Shown here piece after piece: positions 31,824 through 39,026 of a DNA stretch of 39,591 bases (the first letter of the stretch is position 1; each line of letters starts with the position of its first letter). A program made the position numbers and the translations under genes. Location: the NCBI GenBank assembly GCA_012518455.1, contig JAAYSA010000030.1:1-39591 (forward strand), written 5' to 3'. The notes beneath the pieces were generated by a model. The model saw only the letters and a list, made by a program, of their open reading frames with translations. It searched no databases and had not been told where the DNA came from. This stretch comes from Erysipelotrichaceae bacterium. GTDB lineage: Bacteria > Bacillota_I > Bacilli_A > RFN20 > CAG-826.

Positions 31824-32540
31824 ATGATTAACCTTCAATACGGAAGAATTCCGGTTTTAAATTCTTTAAAAGAATATCAAGTTAATGAAATTTTTATTTC
31901 AAATTCTTTTAATGATAAAAAAATATTAGAACATATTGAAAGATTAAATATTAAAGTCACTATTTTATCGAAAAACGATTTAGATAAAATGGTGAAAGGA
32001 AATCATCAGGGCATTATCGCGAAGGTTAAACCATTTGAGTATACACCCTTTGAAACCCTACAAAATTTTTTAAAAAGACAGCAAAACCCAATTGTTTTAC
32101 TTTTAGATGAGATCCAAGATCCGCAAAATTTTGGCGCTATTATAAGAAGTGCTGATGCTTTTGGGGTATCAGGGATAATTATTAAGAAAAGAAATCAGGT
32201 TCTAGTAACGCCGACAGTTATTAAAGCCGCGACGGGTGCACAAAATTATGTAAAAATATGTCAAGTTCCAAATCTTAGAGACGCCATTGATAAACTAAAG
32301 AAAATTGGTTTTTGGATTGTAGCAACTGATGCTTCTGCAGAACAAAGTGCTAATCAATTAGATTATAATTTTCCCGTGGGGCTTATTATTGGAAGTGAGG
32401 GATTTGGGATCTCTAGTCTATTATTAAAAAATGCTGATTATATAGTTAAAATTCCAATGTCAGGCAATGTTAATTCACTTAACGCAAGTGTTGCTACTGG
32501 TATATTACTTTACGAAATTAGAACAAAACAAATTAAATAA
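31824..32540 (+). CDS. rlmB: 23S rRNA 2'-O-methyltransferase of the TrmH/RlmB family
   Basis: SPOUT-fold methyltransferase, predicted to modify G2251 of 23S rRNA. It has 238 aa. N-terminal substrate-binding domain (to about residue 70), then the three SPOUT motifs: DEIQDPQNFGAIIRSADAFG, LIIGSEGFGIS and IPMSGNVNSLNASVATGILL, which form the knot. Start ATG lies 3 bases after the MgtC-family stop with no clear ribosome binding site, so coupling is likely. Position before the sigma gene matches Bacillus yacO. Confidence 0.92.
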   Translation: MINLQYGRIPVLNSLKEYQVNEIFISNSFNDKKILEHIERLNIKVTILSKNDLDKMVKGNHQGIIAKVKPFEYTPFETLQNFLKRQQNPIVLLLDEIQDPQNFGAIIRSADAFGVSGIIIKKRNQVLVTPTVIKAATGAQNYVKICQVPNLRDAIDKLKKIGFWIVATDASAEQSANQLDYNFPVGLIIGSEGFGISSLLLKNADYIVKIPMSGNVNSLNASVATGILLYEIRTKQIK

Positions 32541-32572
32541 CGCCAATTTATAATTATCAGACACTGATATTT

Positions 32573-33187
32573 ATGAAATATGACGTCATTTTGACCTCAA
32601 ATGAAGAGGCTATAAGTGCCGCAACAGTATGTGGGATAAATGAAAACGAAGCAGTTCTTTTAATAATTGCTAATTTTATGTATTGGATAAAAAAGAAGGC
32701 GGGAAACTTTATTAATAGTCTTGAATATTTAGCTCTCGAGTTTGAAGATTTATATAATGAAGGACTTCGTAGTATTACACATGCAATCGAAACATTTGAT
32801 GTTTGTAAAGGTTGTTTTACTAGCTATGTACAAATTGTAATTCATCGTCAAATGTGGGGGTTAATTAAAAAGGCTAGGTCTGCAGGGCGCAAAATTCATA
32901 CTAATGCTTTAAGTTTAGATGCACAGTTATATAAAGAAAATGATCGGTTTTTTATTAGTGACTCAATTGGAGAACTTGATCCATATCAAAGTAGTGAAAC
33001 ATTACCAAATTCAATGATTGATCATGTAGGTGATCTAGTAAGCGTAAGATTAGACGAAGATGAGATTTGCGTAATTAAGCTTAAAATTGCAGGGTTTAAC
33101 TATGGAGAAATTGCGGAAAAATTAGGTTGTTCAAGAAGACAAGTGTTTGCAGTGATTAAATCAATTAAGTCAAAATATGGTTGGTAA
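32573..33187 (+). CDS. Sigma-70 family factor in the SigH position
   Basis: 204 aa. Region 2-like segment EFEDLYNEGLRSITHAIETFDVCKGCFTSYVQIVIHRQMWGLIKK (residues about 60-103) and a C-terminal region 4 helix-turn-helix, FNYGEIAEKLGCSRRQVFAVI. Gene order rlmB-this-rpmG-secE-nusG equals that of Bacillus sigH, so it is probably a divergent SigH orthologue; sequence similarity alone would only give a general sigma-like assignment. No ribosome binding site precedes the ATG (ACACTGATATTT), which suggests low or conditional translation. In relatives SigH drives competence or sporulation genes; its regulon here is unknown. Confidence 0.8.
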   Translation: MKYDVILTSNEEAISAATVCGINENEAVLLIIANFMYWIKKKAGNFINSLEYLALEFEDLYNEGLRSITHAIETFDVCKGCFTSYVQIVIHRQMWGLIKKARSAGRKIHTNALSLDAQLYKENDRFFISDSIGELDPYQSSETLPNSMIDHVGDLVSVRLDEDEICVIKLKIAGFNYGEIAEKLGCSRRQVFAVIKSIKSKYGW

Positions 33188-33331
33188 ATTTAATTAAAAA
33201 TCAAAATTTTAAATTTAAATATAATCATTCCAATTAATTTTGTTTTTTCTTTGTTTGAAAATAATAAGGAAAATGAGATAATAAGTAAGGCTCTTTTTTG
33301 AATTTAAATTCAAAATATGGCTAAATAGTAT

Positions 33332-33361
33332 TTGACTATATAAAGGAGCTTATGATATATT
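33332..33361 (+). promoter_or_regulatory. Promoter of rpmG-secE-nusG
   Basis: TTGACT, 18-base spacer, TATATT. It lies 31 bases before the rpmG ATG and separates the sigma-factor gene from the rpmG-secE-nusG unit. Confidence 0.65.
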
Positions 33362-33391
33362 CATAAGCACGATATGGAGAGGAGTCGTTAG

Positions 33392-33541
33392 ATGCGTGTA
33401 AAAGTTCTATTAATCTGTTCTGAGTGTCTTTCAAGAAATTATACGACCTCAATTAATCGAGCCACGCAGACTAAACGATTCGAAATAAGAAAGTATTGTC
33501 CTAGATGTAATAAGACGACATTACATAAGGAGAGCAAATAG
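33392..33541 (+). CDS. rpmG: 50S ribosomal protein L33, zinc-binding type (too short for the ORF track)
   Basis: 49 aa, [20 protein letters not shown] then [17 protein letters not shown], with two CxxC pairs for zinc. AGAGGAG site. Directly followed by secE, as in Bacillus rpmGB. Confidence 0.93.
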   Translation: MRVKVLLICSECLSRNYTTSINRATQTKRFEIRKYCPRCNKTTLHKESK

Positions 33542-33550
33542 GAGGCACTT

Positions 33551-33751
33551 ATGGGACTAAAAAAATATGCTGGCGAAGTCATCAAAGAAGGTAAACGAGT
33601 ACGTTGGCCAAAAAGAGAAGTTATCTTCCCGCTAATTTTTGTTGTTTTAGTAATTACTGCTTTTGCTGCTGCTGTTTTGCTTTTAGAAGATATGGCAGTT
33701 GCACGTCTTTTAGGTGCTTTAGAAAAAGCGTTTGAAGGATTTAAAAAGTAG
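33551..33751 (+). CDS. secE: Protein translocase subunit SecE
   Basis: 66 aa with an amphipathic helix containing the signature EGKRVRWPKREV and one membrane span (IFPLIFVVLVITAFAAAVLL). It clamps SecY. TAGGAGG site overlaps the rpmG stop. Confidence 0.96.
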   Translation: MGLKKYAGEVIKEGKRVRWPKREVIFPLIFVVLVITAFAAAVLLLEDMAVARLLGALEKAFEGFKK

Positions 33752-33770
33752 ATTTTAGAGGAGGTGTTGT

Positions 33771-34337
33771 ATGAGAATACCAGAAAAAGATATTCGTTGG
33801 TATGTTGTATCAACCCAATCAGGTCGTGAAAATCGAATTAAAGATTATATTTTATCTCGAAAGACCTCAATGGATTTAGAAGAAAATATTTATCGCGTTA
33901 TCGTTGCAGAAATTGAAGTTGATGTTATTGATAAAGAAACCGGTTTACCTAGTGGTAAGAAGAGAATGAAAAACCTCTATCCTGGATATGTCTTTGTTGA
34001 AATGCTAATGAGTGATGAGGCTTGGTTCGTAGTTCGTAATACGCCGGGGGTTACTGGTTTTATCGGTTCAAGCGGAAAAGGTGCAAAACCCTTCCCTGTT
34101 CCAGATGATGAAATTGAACCAATATTAAAAAGACTTGGTATCATTAGTAAAGAAATGTATGAAAGTTACAATGAAGGCGATACAGTTAGAATTATTACGG
34201 GTCCTTTAGAAGGAACAGAAGGAACAATTATTGAGTTTGATAAAGATACAGGTAACTTAGTAATTGAATCATTAATCTTCGGACGTCCGCAAAGAATTGA
34301 AACAAACTTTGCTGATACTGAAAAAATTAACGAATAA
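33771..34337 (+). CDS. nusG: Transcription antitermination/pausing factor NusG
   Basis: 188 aa. NGN domain (DIRWYVVSTQSGRENRIKDY, RMKNLYPGYVFVEMLMSDEAWFVVRNTPGVTGFIG) and a C-terminal KOW domain (EGDTVRIITGPLEGTEGTI). It binds RNA polymerase and couples it to ribosome or Rho. GAGGAGG site. A terminator directly follows, so rplK is not cotranscribed from here. Confidence 0.98.
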   Translation: MRIPEKDIRWYVVSTQSGRENRIKDYILSRKTSMDLEENIYRVIVAEIEVDVIDKETGLPSGKKRMKNLYPGYVFVEMLMSDEAWFVVRNTPGVTGFIGSSGKGAKPFPVPDDEIEPILKRLGIISKEMYESYNEGDTVRIITGPLEGTEGTIIEFDKDTGNLVIESLIFGRPQRIETNFADTEKINE

Positions 34338-34340
34338 GAA

Positions 34341-34364
34341 AACGGGGTCTGACCCCGTTTTTTA
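34341..34364 (+). terminator. Terminator after nusG, probably bidirectional
   Basis: AACGGGGT, loop CTG, ACCCCGTT followed by TTTT. The A-run upstream makes it usable on the minus strand too, where it follows the ktrA stop at 34369. Convergent genes share it. Confidence 0.85.
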
Positions 34365-34368
34365 GTGT

Positions 34369-35097
34369 CTATTTTTTAGTGTCTTTTCTTTTTGTTCGTC
34401 TTGGTTTCTTTTTCTTATTATTAACTGATGAAGGTTCACGATTAATAAAATCGCCAAAATCTTCAATATCACGCCTTGTACCAACGACATGGATTATATC
34501 TTTTGGGCTAAGAGTATCAGCAGCTCGAGGCGAAAACATTTTATGACCTCTTTGAATAAGAATTATATTAATACCAAATTGGTTTCTAGCATCAAGAGCA
34601 AGAATAGGAATGGGGACAAAATCTTCACGAATTGTGATTTTAACAACTGAATAATTTCCGCCTAAATTGTAATAATCAAGAAAGTCTTCGTTCCCAATTC
34701 TGTTTGCAAGACCAATACCAGCTAATTTTTGGGGAGTAACAATTTCATCTGCTCCTAATTTTCTGATAATATCAATATAATTTTCGTTATCCATTCTTAC
34801 GGTTATGTGTGGAACCCCTAAGTCTTTTAAAAGAGCAGTTGTTAAAATACTAGCAACATCATTGTCCCCAAAACAGACGATGGCATGAGTGCATTCTTTT
34901 GCTCCGACCTCAATTAATGCCTTTTCATTGGTACTATCTGCAATAAAGGCAGTAGAAACAAAGTGACTAACTTTGTTAATAGCATCTACTGATACATCAA
35001 TAGCAGTTACATCACGATCTAGACGGACAAGTTCTTCAACAATTGAAAGACCAAATTGACCAAGTCCGATAACTAAATAACTTTTTCTTTTTCTCAT
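34369..35097 (-). CDS. ktrA: Potassium uptake regulatory subunit KtrA/TrkA family
   Basis: Cytosolic gating ring of a K+ channel-type transporter. It has 242 aa: RCK N domain with nucleotide-binding LVIGLGQFGLSIVEELVRL and the Asp of TAIDVS, ADSTNEKAL and CFGDNDVAS; a C-terminal RCK_C domain (about 140-220); then a basic tail (NNKKKKPRRTKRKDTKK) longer than usual. It follows ktrB with 12 bases between them. RCK_C domains can bind c-di-AMP in relatives. Confidence 0.93.
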   Translation of the reverse strand: MRKRKSYLVIGLGQFGLSIVEELVRLDRDVTAIDVSVDAINKVSHFVSTAFIADSTNEKALIEVGAKECTHAIVCFGDNDVASILTTALLKDLGVPHITVRMDNENYIDIIRKLGADEIVTPQKLAGIGLANRIGNEDFLDYYNLGGNYSVVKITIREDFVPIPILALDARNQFGINIILIQRGHKMFSPRAADTLSPKDIIHVVGTRRDIEDFGDFINREPSSVNNKKKKPRRTKRKDTKK

Positions 35098-35109
35098 AAT
35101 ATACTCCTC

Positions 35110-36474
35110 CTAACCGACAATTAAGTCTGTTTCTATATATTTGAAATTTTCTTTTTGGTGTCTATGCATTGAGTTAGAAACAACCGACATAATTGTCATT
35201 GGTCCAACTCGCCCAAAGAACATTAAAAATATTAATATTAATTTACTTCCTACGCTAAGAGAAGGAGTAATACCCCATGATAGACCTGTGGTAGAGAAAG
35301 CACTAACTACTTCAAATAGAATTGGCTCTGTTGTCCAGCCCTTAGCTAATATAAATCGATTATTGACTTCTATAGCACTAATAATAGAATAAGACAAAAT
35401 GAGGGTTAAAAATACAATAATTAATAAAGTAACGGCTTGAATAAATGTTTTTATTGTAAAAGAGCGGTTAAATGCATTACTTTTTCTACCTCTAATAAAG
35501 GAAATAATTGTGGCTAAAATAACAAAAACAGTTGTAACTTTTAAGCCTCCTCCCGTACTAAGTGGACCCACACCAGTAATCATAAGAAGTAAAACAATTA
35601 TTCGCGCAAAAGGATTCATATTTGGAATATGATAAACAGAAAAACCTGCTGTTCTACTTGAAACGCTTAAGAAAAAGGCTTGAATAATTGAAAGTGGCTC
35701 TGCATTTTTAAGGTTTAATACATAATAAAAAAACATTCCAAAAAGAATTAAAATACTAGTCATTAAAATTACAACTTTTGAATGAATAGACCAGAATTTT
35801 GCACGATTAGCCTTCAAAATGTCGCGTATTGTTAAAAAGCCTAAACCACCCAAAATAACGAGAATTGCAGTATTTAGCATAATGATGTAATTGTTTCTAA
35901 ATGGTTCTAGGGAATCTGCTCCAATTAAATCAAAACCGGCATTATTAAATGAAGAGATACTATGAAAAACAGCTTTTCCAAGTCCAGGAAGAGGTCCGTA
36001 TATAGGTACAAAAACAAATAAAAATGGAATAACTCCACAAAGCTCAATTACAAAAGAAATAAGTATCATTGATCTAACTAAACTAATAACACCTTCAAAT
36101 GTTTTAAAAGAAAGTGCTTCTTTAACTAAGTAGCGATCACTTGCAGCAAGTCTTTTGTTAAAAAGCGTGAATATAAATGTAAAAATTGTAATAAAACCAA
36201 GTCCACCAATTTGGATAAGAACGGCCATTACAATTTTCCCATATACAGTCATAGTATTAACAACATTAGGAAAAACATTTAGTCCGGTAACGCAAACACA
36301 AGAAGTCGATAAGAAAAGCGCATTAACAAAAGATGGCCAGTTATTATCTTGATAAGCAGCAGGAAACGCTAAAAGAAACGCGCCAAAAAGAATAACAGAT
36401 AGGAATGAAATTAATACTGCTGCATAAGGAGAAATTTTGAATTTTTTAAATAACTTAAACACTTTGTTTACCAA
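35110..36474 (-). CDS. ktrB: Potassium transporter subunit KtrB/TrkH family
   Basis: Ion-conducting subunit of a K+ (Na+-linked) transporter, 454 aa, with four pore-loop repeats: CVTGLN, NNAGFD, RTAGFS and TTGLSWG, and the terminal motif GRVGPMT and DLIVG. The first codon is TTG 36474, with GTG 36462 as alternative; no ribosome binding site precedes either. The gene pair is inserted, in reverse, between nusG and rplK. Confidence 0.93.
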   Translation of the reverse strand: MVNKVFKLFKKFKISPYAAVLISFLSVILFGAFLLAFPAAYQDNNWPSFVNALFLSTSCVCVTGLNVFPNVVNTMTVYGKIVMAVLIQIGGLGFITIFTFIFTLFNKRLAASDRYLVKEALSFKTFEGVISLVRSMILISFVIELCGVIPFLFVFVPIYGPLPGLGKAVFHSISSFNNAGFDLIGADSLEPFRNNYIIMLNTAILVILGGLGFLTIRDILKANRAKFWSIHSKVVILMTSILILFGMFFYYVLNLKNAEPLSIIQAFFLSVSSRTAGFSVYHIPNMNPFARIIVLLLMITGVGPLSTGGGLKVTTVFVILATIISFIRGRKSNAFNRSFTIKTFIQAVTLLIIVFLTLILSYSIISAIEVNNRFILAKGWTTEPILFEVVSAFSTTGLSWGITPSLSVGSKLILIFLMFFGRVGPMTIMSVVSNSMHRHQKENFKYIETDLIVG

Positions 36475-36488
36475 TTTTCTATCTTATA

Positions 36489-36517
36489 ATTATAAAGTTT
36501 ATTGCCTAATTTTCCAA
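36489..36517 (-). promoter_or_regulatory. Promoter of ktrB-ktrA
   Basis: Minus strand TTGGAA, 17-base spacer, TATAAT. A start about 7 bases downstream would leave a leader of less than 10 bases before the TTG codon. Confidence 0.6.
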
Positions 36518-36592
36518 TAGGACTAACCAAAAAAAACATTGACCAAACCTTAAAAACGGTTAACAAAGTTAAAAGAAAAACCGTATAAAAGC

Positions 36593-36613
36593 GCCTTTTT
36601 TATAAAAAAAGGC
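36593..36613. repeat. Inverted repeat between the divergent ktrB and rplK promoters
   Basis: GCCTTTTTT, loop ATA, AAAAAAGGC: a 9-bp stem. It lies upstream of both promoters, so it is not an obvious terminator for either gene. The rest of the 304-base gap holds the two promoters and the rplK leader. Confidence 0.4.
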
Positions 36614-36631
36614 AAAAATATCATTTTCTTG

Positions 36632-36660
36632 TTGAATTTTAAATTTAAATGAGGTATTGT
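36632..36660 (+). promoter_or_regulatory. Promoter of rplK-rplA-rplJ-rplL
   Basis: TTGAAT, 17-base spacer, TATTGT, about 118 bases before the rplK start. Confidence 0.6.
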
Positions 36661-36666
36661 AGAACA

Positions 36667-36778
36667 CGAAGCATTTTATGCGCGTATATGCGTATACGCG
36701 AATGCTTAGCGTTGTGGGAGGAAGTACGATTATTCCTACTACCACAGCACGGACAAATCTAAAAAGGAGGAAAGTCAC
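36667..36778 (+). promoter_or_regulatory. Structured leader of rplK, possible L1-binding control element
   Basis: First hairpin: GCATT...CGCGTATA-TGCG-TATACGCG-AATGC (36671-36705) with an asymmetric bulge. Second: GTGG (36714-36717), AGGA, TCCT and CCAC (36742-36745), an imperfect stem with an internal loop. A similar GTGG...CCAC element stands before rplA. Autoregulation of the L11 operon by L1 is well known; that this is its site is inference. Confidence 0.5.
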
Positions 36779-37192
36779 GTGAGTAAAAGAATCGCAAAAG
36801 TCGTAAAACTCGAACTAATCGGTGGCGAAGCAAAACCGGGTCCTAAGCTTGCATCAGCTGGGATAGTAATGCCAAAGTTTTGCACGGACTTTAACGCCAA
36901 AACCGCTGACCGCCGTGGTCAAGTAGTTCCAGTTATCATTACGGCATATGAAGACAAATCATTTGATTTCGTCATCAAAACAACACCAGTTACTATCTTG
37001 CTTAAAGAAAAAGCTGGTATCAACAAGGCTTCAGCCACGCCTAACAAAGATAAAGTTGGCAAAATTAACAGAGCCCAACTCCGCGAAATCGCTGAGTACA
37101 AAATGCCAGACCTTAACTGCAATGACATCGAAGCTGCGATGCGAATTGTTGAAGGATCTGCTCGTAATATGGGCATTACGGTAGAAGACTAA
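36779..37192 (+). CDS. rplK: 50S ribosomal protein L11 with compact N-terminal domain
   Basis: Stalk-base protein that works with EF-G and RelA. It has 137 aa, starting at GTG after AAAGGAGG. The usual N-terminal PPVGPALGQxGVNIM helix-turn is reduced: the sequence goes GGEAKPGPKLASAGIVMPKF, about four residues shorter than in most bacteria. The C-terminal rRNA-binding domain is normal (NKDKVGKINRAQLREIAEYK, AMRIVEGSARNMGITVED). I recall a similar short form in mycoplasmas. Confidence 0.95.
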   Translation: MSKRIAKVVKLELIGGEAKPGPKLASAGIVMPKFCTDFNAKTADRRGQVVPVIITAYEDKSFDFVIKTTPVTILLKEKAGINKASATPNKDKVGKINRAQLREIAEYKMPDLNCNDIEAAMRIVEGSARNMGITVED

Positions 37193-37222
37193 GTGGAAGA
37201 GTTAACTTCTCGTTAGAACCAC
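37193..37222 (+). promoter_or_regulatory. Imperfect hairpin between rplK and rplA, possible L1 site
   Basis: GTGG (37193-37196), GAG/CTC inner stem, CCAC (37219-37222), with an asymmetric internal loop, immediately before the AGGAGG of rplA. A comparable hairpin here is common in Firmicutes. Confidence 0.5.
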
Positions 37223-37234
37223 AGGAGGAAAATT

Positions 37235-37918
37235 ATGAAAAGAGGAAAAAAGTACAGAGCAGCCGTTGAACTTGTTGAAAAAGGCAAGATCTACGAACTA
37301 GAAGAAGCAGTTGCTCTTGTTAAAAAAACATCAACAACCAAATTTGATGCAACCGTTGATGCTTCCTTCCGCCTCAATGTTGACCCACGTCAAGCAGATC
37401 AACAAATCCGCGGAACTCTCGTTTTACCACACGGCACTGGTAAAACTAAAGTCGTCTTAGCAATTACCCAACGCGTTGATGATGCTCTAAGTCATGGAGC
37501 AGACTTCGCTGGTGGAAAAGAAATGCTAGACAAAATCAAAAATGAAAACTGGTTTGGATTTGATGTAATCGTTGCAACACCAGACATGATGGGCGAATTA
37601 GGCAAAATGGGCCGAATTCTTGGTCCAAAAGGCTTAATGCCAAACCCAAAACTTGGTACTGTTACAACTGATTTAGCAAAAGCAATCCACGAAATCAAAG
37701 CTGGTAAGGTTGAATATCGTGTTGACCGTAATGCTAATATGCACGTTAGCATTGGTAAAGTCAGCTTCGACGATGAAAAACTTATCGAAAACTTAAACGC
37801 CTTATGCGAAAGGGTTGTTAGAGTCCGCCCTGCATCCGTCAAAGGCACCTACATTAAAAACGCCGTACTCTCCACGACGATGGGACCGGCAGTGCCCTTT
37901 ACTTTCAAAGGTCGCTAA
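37235..37918 (+). CDS. rplA: 50S ribosomal protein L1
   Basis: L1-stalk protein acting in E-site tRNA release. It has 227 aa with [56 protein letters not shown] and the signature [11 protein letters not shown]. Its 3' end contains GGCAGTGCCC, exactly complementary to part of the following L10 leader. Confidence 0.98.
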   Translation: MKRGKKYRAAVELVEKGKIYELEEAVALVKKTSTTKFDATVDASFRLNVDPRQADQQIRGTLVLPHGTGKTKVVLAITQRVDDALSHGADFAGGKEMLDKIKNENWFGFDVIVATPDMMGELGKMGRILGPKGLMPNPKLGTVTTDLAKAIHEIKAGKVEYRVDRNANMHVSIGKVSFDDEKLIENLNALCERVVRVRPASVKGTYIKNAVLSTTMGPAVPFTFKGR

Positions 37919-38064
37919 AATCGTCATTATAAGATATCAATATACCGAAGAAAGCAACGGGCACTGCCTTAATTAAGTTGCCGAGGTCTAGATAGAAAAG
38001 ATCTTACGTAAAACGTACCAATGGATATTGATACCTCACTACATTACTAAAAGGAGGTAGAACT
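37919..38064 (+). promoter_or_regulatory. L10 leader (ribosomal protein L10-L12 autoregulation element)
   Basis: Contains the pattern CCGAAGAAAGCAAC, variable insert, GTTGCCGAGGT (37945-37988) typical of Firmicutes L10 leaders, with the GCAAC/GTTGC stem; outer pairing CAATATCC-like strands (GATATCAATA near 37933 with TGGATATTGATACC near 38021) closes it. The L10(L12) complex binds this RNA to reduce rplJ-rplL expression. The loop insert GGGCACTGCC is perfectly complementary to the end of rplA. Confidence 0.8.
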
Positions 38065-38553
38065 ATGAATCACAACACCTTAGAAGCTAAAAAAGCGATT
38101 GTAAATGAAGTTGTTGAAGCTGCAAAAGCTCATAATTCAATGGTTGTCGTTGAATATCGTGGCTTATCGGTTTCAGAAATGACCGAACTTCGACGTGAAC
38201 TTCGTGAAAATGATGCACGCATGGTTATTTATAAAAATTCTATGGTTCAAAGAGCCGTTAGTGAATTAAATAAACCAGAATTAAGTGAATATTTAACTGG
38301 TCCAAATGCGTTCGTCTTCTCAAAAGACACAATTGCTGGACCACGTGTCATTAGCAAGTTTGCTCGTCGTAACGAACATATCGTTATTAAAGGCGGTCTT
38401 CTTGATGGCAGAGTCCTTGATGCTGAAGGAGTCAAAGCGATTGGAAAATTACCAGGTCGCGAAGGCTTGATCTCAATGTTCTTATCGGTGCTTGAGGCAC
38501 CAATTCGCCAATTTGCTGCCACAGTTAAAGCTGTTGCAGAGGCCAAACAATAA
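38065..38553 (+). CDS. rplJ: 50S ribosomal protein L10
   Basis: Holds L12 dimers on the stalk. It has 162 aa: KKAIVNEVVEAAKAHNSMVVVEYRGLSVSEMTELR, VYKNSM-type IYKNSMVQRAV, and a C-terminal helix that carries L12. AAAGGAGGT site at the end of the leader. Confidence 0.97.
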   Translation: MNHNTLEAKKAIVNEVVEAAKAHNSMVVVEYRGLSVSEMTELRRELRENDARMVIYKNSMVQRAVSELNKPELSEYLTGPNAFVFSKDTIAGPRVISKFARRNEHIVIKGGLLDGRVLDAEGVKAIGKLPGREGLISMFLSVLEAPIRQFAATVKAVAEAKQ

Positions 38554-38574
38554 TTGCCTTAGGAGGAAAATATC

Positions 38575-38952
38575 ATGGCAAAACTAGAAATTAAAGATAT
38601 TATCGCGTCATTAAAAGAAATGACCGTCGTCGAACTAAACGAATTAGTTAAAGCTGTTGAAGAAGAATTCGGTGTTACCGCTGCTGTAGCAGTTGCTGGC
38701 CCAGCCGTACACGAAGAAGAAGAAGCAGTTGCCAAAGGACCAAGCGAAGTCAATTTAATCCTTACTTCATTTGGTCAAACAAAAGTTCCTGTCATTAAAG
38801 CCGTCCAAGCTATTACTGGCTTAGGCTTAATGGATGCTAAGAAACTCGTTGACAGCGCTCCTGCTACAATTAAAGAAAAAATCTCTCCAGTTGAAGCAGA
38901 AGAACACAAAAAGGCGCTTGTCGCAGCAGGCGCTGAAGTTGAAATTAAATAA
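38575..38952 (+). CDS. rplL: 50S ribosomal protein L7/L12
   Basis: Mobile stalk protein that recruits translation GTPases. It has 125 aa: N-terminal dimer domain (KDIIASLKEMTVVELNELVKAVEEEFG), Ala/Val/Glu hinge, C-terminal domain with KVPVIKAVQAITGLGLMDAKKLVDSAP. AGGAGGA site, 21 bases after rplJ. Confidence 0.98.
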   Translation: MAKLEIKDIIASLKEMTVVELNELVKAVEEEFGVTAAVAVAGPAVHEEEEAVAKGPSEVNLILTSFGQTKVPVIKAVQAITGLGLMDAKKLVDSAPATIKEKISPVEAEEHKKALVAAGAEVEIK

Positions 38953-38966
38953 GAATTTTGACTTTC

Positions 38967-39000
38967 AAACCCACTTTACGCATACGCGCAGTGGGTTTTC
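38967..39000 (+). terminator. Terminator or attenuator after rplL
   Basis: AAACCCACT, 14-base loop, AGTGGGTTT then TTC. A 9-bp stem with a short T-run. In related genomes rpoB follows ybxB, and such a weak terminator allows partial read-through. Confidence 0.7.
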
Positions 39001-39026
39001 TGGCATTTATAAGGGGAGGTGAATGA

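Noticed and set aside
33188-33391. Possible tRNA-Trp gene before rpmG-secE, as in some bacteria
   Set aside because: No cloverleaf or conserved GGTTCRA T-arm is visible; the stretch is AT-rich and contains only a promoter.
35141-36352. Plus-strand ORFs opposite ktrB
   Set aside because: Shadows of the ktrB membrane segments; no ribosome binding sites.
38975-38989. Similarity of ATACGCG in the rplL terminator loop to the rplK leader hairpin
   Set aside because: Only 7 shared bases within different structures; likely chance.
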